Made by a program: the position numbers and the translations under genes
Assembly: GCF_018324205.1 (NCBI RefSeq)
Contig: NZ_AP023356.1
Span: 6,201,501 to 6,265,500 of the forward strand
Source of the DNA: Actinoplanes ianthinogenes
Lineage (GTDB): Bacteria; Actinomycetota; Actinomycetes; Mycobacteriales; Micromonosporaceae
DNA length: 64,000 nucleotides
Direction of reading: 5' to 3'
The notes under the pieces: generated by a model
The model's input: the letters and a program-made list of their open reading frames with translations, nothing else
What the model was told of the DNA's origin: nothing
Databases searched by the model: none
Shown: one piece after another, positions 59,724 through 64,000 of the stretch
Layout of the letters: every line of letters starts with the position of its first letter
How positions within the stretch are numbered: position 1 is the stretch's first letter

Positions 59724-60980
59724 TCAGGAGAGGCCGGCCGCCCAGGGGTAGCCCTTGAGGTACGGGTCCGGCTTGATCGGCTCGCCGGAGTTCCACACCT
59801 CGGTGATCAGGCCGTCGGTGCCGATCTTGCCGATCCGCGCGGTCTTGAAGATGTGCTGCGTCGGGCCGTCCACAGTGACCTTGCCCTCCGGCGCGTCGTA
59901 GGTGATCCCACCGGCCGCCGCGGCCGCCTTCACCTTCTCGACGTCGAACGAGCCGGCCTTCTCGACCATCGCCTTCCACAGGTAGACCGAGGTGTACGCG
60001 GCCTCCATCGGGTCACTGGTCGGCTTGTCCGCGCCGTACTTGGCCTTGTACGCCTTCACGAACTTCTCGTTCGCCGCCCCCGGCGTGGTCTGGTAGTAGT
60101 TCCACGCGGTGAGCTGCCCGGCCAGGTACTGGGTGCCGATGCTCTTGACCTCCTCCTCGGCGATCGAGACGGAGACCACCGGCATCGCGGCGGCGGTCAG
60201 GCCGGCCGACTTGTACTCCTTGAAGAACGCGACGTTGCTGTCGCCGTTGAGGGTGTTGAAGACCGCGGACGCCCCGGACGCCTTCACCTTGTTGACGATC
60301 GTGGAGAACTCGGTGGAACCCAGCGGCGCGTAGTCCTCGCCGAGCACCTTCATGCCGTTCGCCGTGGCGTACGCCTTGATGATCTTGTTGGCGGTGCGCG
60401 GGAAGACGTAGTCCGAGCCGACCAGGTAGAGCGACGTCTTGCCCTGCGCCTTCAGGTAGTCCAGGCCGGGCACGATCTGCTGGTTGGTGGTCGCGCCGGT
60501 GTAGAAGATGTACGGCGACTGCTCCAGCCCCTCGTACTGCACCGGGTAGAACAGCAGCGACTTGTTCTTCTCGAAGACCGGCTTGACCGCCTTGCGCGAT
60601 GCCGACGTCCAGCAGCCGAAGACCGCGGCGACGTGGTCCTGGCTGATCAGCTTCTGCGACTTCTCGGCGAAGGTCGGCCAGTCCGACGCGCCGTCCTCGC
60701 TGACCGGCTCGATCTGCTTGCCGAGCACGCCACCGGCGGCGTTGATCTCGTCGATCGCCAGCTTGAGCGAGTCCCGGACGGTCACCTCGCTGATCGCCAT
60801 GGTGCCGGAGAGCGAGTTCAGCAGGCCCACCTTGACCGACGAGCCGGAGGTGTCGATCGTCGCGCCGGCCGCGGAGGACGAGGTGGAGTCGGACGTCTTG
60901 GCGCCACAGGCGGTAAGGGTCGCGAAGGCTGCCACCGTTGCGACAATGGCCGCTGAGCGGCGGCCGCGAATCCTGAACAT
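59724..60980 (-). CDS. urtA: urea ABC transporter substrate-binding protein UrtA
   Basis: 418 residues from ATG 60980, with GGGAGG just upstream. Lipobox LTACG. VKVGLLNSLSGTMAISEVTV, RDSLKLAIDEINAAGGVLGK, VFGCWTSASRKAVKPVFEK and YPVQYEGLEQSPYIFYTGAT are the urea-specific UrtA blocks. First gene of urtABCDE. No urease or glutamine-synthetase-type genes are in the window; the AmiC-like gene beyond may be a relative that senses a similar ligand. Confidence 0.94.
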   Translation of the reverse strand: MFRIRGRRSAAIVATVAAFATLTACGAKTSDSTSSSAAGATIDTSGSSVKVGLLNSLSGTMAISEVTVRDSLKLAIDEINAAGGVLGKQIEPVSEDGASDWPTFAEKSQKLISQDHVAAVFGCWTSASRKAVKPVFEKNKSLLFYPVQYEGLEQSPYIFYTGATTNQQIVPGLDYLKAQGKTSLYLVGSDYVFPRTANKIIKAYATANGMKVLGEDYAPLGSTEFSTIVNKVKASGASAVFNTLNGDSNVAFFKEYKSAGLTAAAMPVVSVSIAEEEVKSIGTQYLAGQLTAWNYYQTTPGAANEKFVKAYKAKYGADKPTSDPMEAAYTSVYLWKAMVEKAGSFDVEKVKAAAAAGGITYDAPEGKVTVDGPTQHIFKTARIGKIGTDGLITEVWNSGEPIKPDPYLKGYPWAAGLS

Positions 60981-60991
60981 GAAACCTCCCA

Positions 60992-61007
60992 GCCTCGATT
61001 TCGAGGC
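60992..61007. promoter_or_regulatory. 16-bp inverted repeat in the urtA leader
   Basis: GCCTCGA-TT-TCGAGGC, 12 bp upstream of the urtA ATG on the minus strand and directly before the Shine-Dalgarno. It could form an RNA hairpin affecting translation or be an operator. Confidence 0.45.
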
Positions 61008-61181
61008 GCAATATGCATTGGTGTAGGTGAAGTTCATGCGCCGGGGTGTCCGGTCGTGCGCCGCTCTGACTGGCCGCGATGCCGGTCCTGGGCAACGCCA
61101 GTGTTAGATGTGTCGATTTCTGGGTTGTTTCCCGGCTCTTAATTGGCGGTTTCCGCGGAAGTCGGCCGGAAAAACAAAAAA

Positions 61182-61202
61182 GCCGACCTGAAAAAGGTCG
61201 GC
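61182..61202 (-). terminator. rho-independent terminator after the AmiC-like gene
   Basis: On the minus strand: GCCGACC, seven-base loop, GGTCGGC, then TTTTTTGTTTTT. A seven-bp stem with a true U-tract, unusual for this genome. It lies 54 bp after the stop at 61257 and separates that gene from the urt operon. Confidence 0.88.
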
Positions 61203-61256
61203 AAAAATGGGGGTACTTCCCGTTGGAAGCATCTTGACCGCCCTCGGGCGGCGCTG

Positions 61257-62303
61257 TCAAGGCAGCTGGGTCACGATGTCGAAGTCGACACCGCGCGCCT
61301 CGGCGAGGTAGATCCGCTGGTTCACGTGCCGGCCGTGCAGCCGGAGCAGCCCGCGCGGGCCCTCGTAGGACACCGACTCGGCGTGCGCGCCGATCGCCCG
61401 GACGTCCAGGTCGCCGGCCTGCTCGACGAGCGCGGCCAGCAGCAGCACACCCTCGTAGCAGGACTCGCCGAGGCTGCCCAGCGGCGGTGCCTCCGGGCCG
61501 AACCGGCCGGCGTACCGGCCGTGGAAGTCCAGGTTCTCCGGAGTGATCATGTTGGCGAAGAAGCCGGCCGTGCTGAACAGGTCGCGAGTGGCCGGGGCGC
61601 CGCTGGCCAGCAACATGTTCTCGTCCATCAGGGTGCTCAGGCGCAGGCAGCGGCCGGGCAGCCCGGCCCGGGCGAAGGCCCGGTTGAACCGCACCGCGTC
61701 CATCCCGACCAGCAGCATCAGCACCGCGTCGGCCGAGGAGATCTCGATCCGGCGCAGCGCCTCGGAGAAGTCGGCGGTGGCCAGCGGCACGTAGCTCTCG
61801 CCGACGATGTGCAGGCCGTGCGTGGCGGCGTAGCGGTGTGCGGCCCGGGCGGTCCGGCGCGGCCACACGTAGTCGTTGCCGATCACGTACCACCGGCGGG
61901 CGGTGCGCTCCCGGGACAGCAGCCGCATCGCCGGGAACAGCTGCACGTCCGGGGTCTCGCTGGTCAGGAAGACCCCGTCGGTACGCTCGCCGCCCTCGTA
62001 GAGCGCCGTGTACACATAGGGCACCCGGCCGGCGATTCGGGGCGCCACCGCCTGCCGCACCGACGAGATGTGCCACCCGGTCACGCCCTGCACCGCCCCG
62101 GCCGAGACCAGCGCCTCCACCTCGGCGGCCACCACGGCCGGCGGAGCGCCGCCGTCGACCGGGATCAGCCGCAGCTCGCGCCCGAGCACCCCGCCGGACC
62201 GGTTGACCTCCTCGGCGGCCAGTTGCGCGCACAACTCGGCGCTTGGCCCGAAGATGCCGGCCGGGCCGCGCAGCGGCACCACCAGCGCGACATCGAAAGG
62301 CAT
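61257..62303 (-). CDS. AmiC/UrtA-like periplasmic-binding-fold protein without signal peptide
   Basis: 348 residues from ATG 62303 (a Met three codons earlier is possible). MPFDVALVVPLRGPAGIFGP, VNRSGGVLGRELRLIPVDGG, then VTGWHISSVRQAVAPRIAGR and ENLDFHGRYAGRFGPEAPPL. This is the type 1 periplasmic-binding fold as in UrtA and the amide sensor AmiC, but with no signal peptide or lipobox, so it should be cytosolic. It is divergent from a MarR gene. By analogy to AmiC it may be a ligand sensor rather than a transporter part (inference). Confidence 0.82.
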   Translation of the reverse strand: MPFDVALVVPLRGPAGIFGPSAELCAQLAAEEVNRSGGVLGRELRLIPVDGGAPPAVVAAEVEALVSAGAVQGVTGWHISSVRQAVAPRIAGRVPYVYTALYEGGERTDGVFLTSETPDVQLFPAMRLLSRERTARRWYVIGNDYVWPRRTARAAHRYAATHGLHIVGESYVPLATADFSEALRRIEISSADAVLMLLVGMDAVRFNRAFARAGLPGRCLRLSTLMDENMLLASGAPATRDLFSTAGFFANMITPENLDFHGRYAGRFGPEAPPLGSLGESCYEGVLLLAALVEQAGDLDVRAIGAHAESVSYEGPRGLLRLHGRHVNQRIYLAEARGVDFDIVTQLP

Positions 62304-62364
62304 GGCCCACATCGTCCCGGACGGTGGGCTGGATCTGAAGCACGGATTGGGTAACATCCCGACG

Positions 62365-62793
62365 ATGCGGGGACCCACGGATCTTCTGTACCTGCTGACC
62401 CGGGCCGAGCGGCTGCTCGCCCGCCGACTGTCCGGCATCCTCGACGCCGAGGGCTGCTCGCCCGACGCGTGGCGGGTGCTCACCCTGCTCGCCGACGGGC
62501 GGGGCCACTTCATGACCGAGCTCTCCGAGCGGGCCTTCCTGCCGCCGGGCAGCCTGACCCGGCTGATCGACCACCTGGTCGAGGAGAACCTGGTCTACCG
62601 ACGCGGGGACGACCTGGACCGGCGGCGGATCAAGGTGCACCTGACCGCCCGCGGCCGTCGCTTCCACCAGCGGGTGGACCAGCGCATCCGGGCCACGCTG
62701 GCCGACGTGCCGCTCGGCGACAGCCTCACCGGTCTGGTGGAGGCGCTGGAGTGTAGCCCGGGTCATACTTTTGCAGCGCGGCAAAGCCGCTAG
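62365..62793 (+). CDS. MarR-family transcriptional regulator
   Basis: 142 residues from ATG 62365. Winged helix: WRVLTLLADGRGHFMTELSE, RAFLPPGSLTRLIDHLVEEN, LVYRRGDDLDRRRIKVHLTA. The DxRR wing is typical of MarR. Divergent from the AmiC-like gene with 61 bp between starts, so probably its regulator. The same neighbourhood as urtABCDE suggests a role in urea or amide response. Confidence 0.88.
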   Translation: MRGPTDLLYLLTRAERLLARRLSGILDAEGCSPDAWRVLTLLADGRGHFMTELSERAFLPPGSLTRLIDHLVEENLVYRRGDDLDRRRIKVHLTARGRRFHQRVDQRIRATLADVPLGDSLTGLVEALECSPGHTFAARQSR

Positions 62794-63384
62794 CTGCCCC
62801 AACGGAACAGTTAACATTCCGCACCGTTATAAGTGCGCAAATGGTCGATAACCGTGATTCCCTACGGTCCGCGCCATGAGACGCGTAACCGCAGCGGCCG
62901 CTGCCAACGAGCCGCCGCTCGCCGCGATCAGCGGTTACGGCGACGTCGCCCGGTACCGCAACGGCGACAACGTGACCGTCTACCTACGGCGACATCCTCG
63001 GTGACTGGCGGGAGGAGTACCTGGCCGAGACCAGCGACCACACCGCGCTGCGGATCTTCACCACCAACGTGCCGACCAGCACCCGGCTGTACACGCTGGC
63101 GCACGACCCGGCGTACCGTCTGGGGTGGACGGTCCGGGGCTACCTCCAGTCGACCTTGACCGATTTCTATCTCGGTTTCGGCGGGCAGCTGCCGCCCCGG
63201 CCACGCATCCGGACGACCGCGTCGCCGGCAACCGCCCGCTGGTCTTCGACTACACCGACCCGGATCCGTACCTCCGCGGGTGGGTCGCCTTCCGTACGGT
63301 GGCCAGCCACTTCCACATCCAGGACTTCACCGTTTGGAGACCACCCACCGTGTAGGACGGCTCGCATCGAGTAACGTGCATCAC
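62794..63384. other. degenerate region with lyase fragments
   Basis: No intact gene. Contains A+T-rich 62800-62850 with possible promoter sequence, a short frame from the ATG at 62877, and the two fragments annotated as a broken polysaccharide lyase. Confidence 0.5.
62985..63355 (+). pseudogene. rhamnogalacturonan-lyase-like remnant fused to a second fragment
   Basis: In one frame from 62985: YGDILGDWREEYLAETSDHT, ALRIFTTNVPTSTRLYTLAH, DPAYRLGWTVRGYLQSTLTD, FYLGFGGQLPPRPRIR. This is close to the C-terminal end of PL11 rhamnogalacturonan lyases. Around 63205 the sense passes to the frame ending at 63355 with RPLVFDYTDPDPYLRGWVAF and FHIQDFTVWRP, the ending of a different secreted sugar-active protein. 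No start or N-terminal domain is present. A deletion has joined two gene ends. Confidence 0.7.
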
Positions 63385-64000
63385 ATGCCGGACCTGTATT
63401 CGCGGCGATCCTTCATCGCCGGAGTGCTGACCGCGGGGATGCTGTCCACCGCCGCCGGCTACCTGTTCACCCGTCGCACCCCGGTGACCCTCACGCTGGT
63501 CACCGGGGTCGACAACACCGGCGGCCGCAACCTGCTGATCAACCTGTGGAACAGGTTCCATCCGGACGTGACCATCAGGGTGGTCACGGTCAACAGCTCC
63601 ACCCAGGACCAGTACGACCAGTTCGTCAACACCCCGGCCGACATCTACAACCTCGACGTCATCCACATCCCGCGCTTCGCCGCCCGGGACCGGATCGCCC
63701 CGATCGAGGCGCCGGACGGCATCACCCTGCTGCGGCCGGTGCAGCGGGTCAGCCAGGTCGAGGAGGGCTCGGCGCCGCTCTGGGCGGTCCCGTTCAACAC
63801 CGACGTCGGCATGCTGTACCGCCGGATCACCGACAAGGCGGCCACCGGTCCGGAACCCACGCTGGACTCCGTGATCGCCGAGAACCGGCAGTTCACCGGG
63901 CAGCTCGCCACCGAGGGCTCGGTCACCGACGAGGCCTTCGTGATCAATGTGCTGGAGCAGGCGCTCGCCCAGGACCGGACCATCGTCGACGAGCGGGGTG
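63385..64000 (+). CDS. extracellular solute-binding protein (sugar-type), 3-prime truncated by window
   Basis: At least 205 residues, open to the window edge. MPDLYSRRSFIAGVLTAGML carries a twin-arginine-like RRSF and a hydrophobic core. The mature part has TLTLVTGVDNTGGRNLLINL, WNRFHPDVTIRVVTV, DIYNLDVIHIPRFAARDRI and LWAVPFNTDVGMLYRR, the pattern of ABC sugar-binding proteins (SBP_bac_1). It probably continues an ABC sugar transport operon beyond the window, or a standalone sensor protein. Confidence 0.8.
   Translation, partial: MPDLYSRRSFIAGVLTAGMLSTAAGYLFTRRTPVTLTLVTGVDNTGGRNLLINLWNRFHPDVTIRVVTVNSSTQDQYDQFVNTPADIYNLDVIHIPRFAARDRIAPIEAPDGITLLRPVQRVSQVEEGSAPLWAVPFNTDVGMLYRRITDKAATGPEPTLDSVIAENRQFTGQLATEGSVTDEAFVINVLEQALAQDRTIVDERG

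Noticed and set aside
60013..62817. 934-residue minus-strand frame through urtA and the AmiC-like gene
   Set aside because: It runs across two genes in the wrong frame and crosses a clear terminator.
1..64000. CRISPR array, rRNA operon or prophage
   Set aside because: No regularly spaced repeats with unique spacers, no rRNA sequence and no phage structural gene run is visible; the NNPGNI and LytM-like genes alone do not make a prophage.

Overview
The window is high-G+C actinomycete DNA, roughly 70% G+C over most of its length. GTG starts, four-base ATGA and GTGA overlaps, SigE-type ECF sigma factors, an AfsR/SARP regulator, a P450, ricin-tailed secreted hydrolases and many signal peptides and lipoboxes all fit. 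The style suggests Micromonosporaceae (Actinoplanes-like), but no species is claimed.

Left end (1-8.7 kb): the tail of a flavin oxidoreductase, a small peptide gene and a CAU-anticodon tRNA. From the tRNA to about 7.44 kb lies what looks like an integrated island. A 22-bp segment of the tRNA, from the anticodon loop into the T-arm, is repeated with one mismatch at 7417-7438. Inside are a GntR/HAD/phosphotransferase operon (the last gene with two compensating frameshifts), an unusually A+T-rich two-gene operon headed by an OST-HTH/LOTUS protein, and an HNH protein with five zinc-knuckle repeats. No integrase is seen. A HigB/HigA-like toxin-antitoxin pair follows.

8.7-24.6 kb: an ABC transporter/two-component operon (8819-12022). 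Its promoter architecture (18-bp palindrome, 18-nt identical box, identical spacings) is repeated upstream of the next gene at 12.03 kb. Then come uncharacterised genes, a decayed AEP-primase/helicase gene of the type I recall as TOTE conflict systems, a WXG100-like/large protein/lipoprotein operon, a SigE-family sigma with its membrane partner, and a secreted trypsin-like protease.

24.6-33.6 kb: P450, metallo-beta-lactamase-fold hydrolase divergent from a TetR regulator, PPK2 kinase, ricin-GH18 chitinase, lipoprotein and FAD monooxygenase.

33.6-40.2 kb: a 119-bp MITE-like element and an intact insertion sequence, both abutting TTAA, lie next to a SARP/small peptide/B12-type radical SAM operon that looks like a RiPP locus.

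40.2-50.1 kb: a four-gene cassette with identical 13-nt gaps (unknown, hemopexin-repeat, NNPGNI protein, LytM-like), GH2 glycosidase, LysR, a secreted two-repeat protein, PIG-L deacetylase and a signal-anchored protein.

50.1-52.4 kb: the most striking locus. A macro-domain protein is divergent by 65 bp from a protein fusing a family-1-like uracil-DNA glycosylase domain, with its catalytic Asp apparently Asn, to an R-S-E-type ADP-ribosyltransferase. This reads as a modifier/eraser pair acting around DNA or nucleotide ADP-ribosylation.

52.5-64 kb: a second SigE-family sigma/membrane pair, an SGNH lipoprotein, the complete urtABCDE urea transporter operon, an AmiC-like binding protein divergent from a MarR regulator, a broken polysaccharide-lyase remnant, and the start of a solute-binding protein running off the end.
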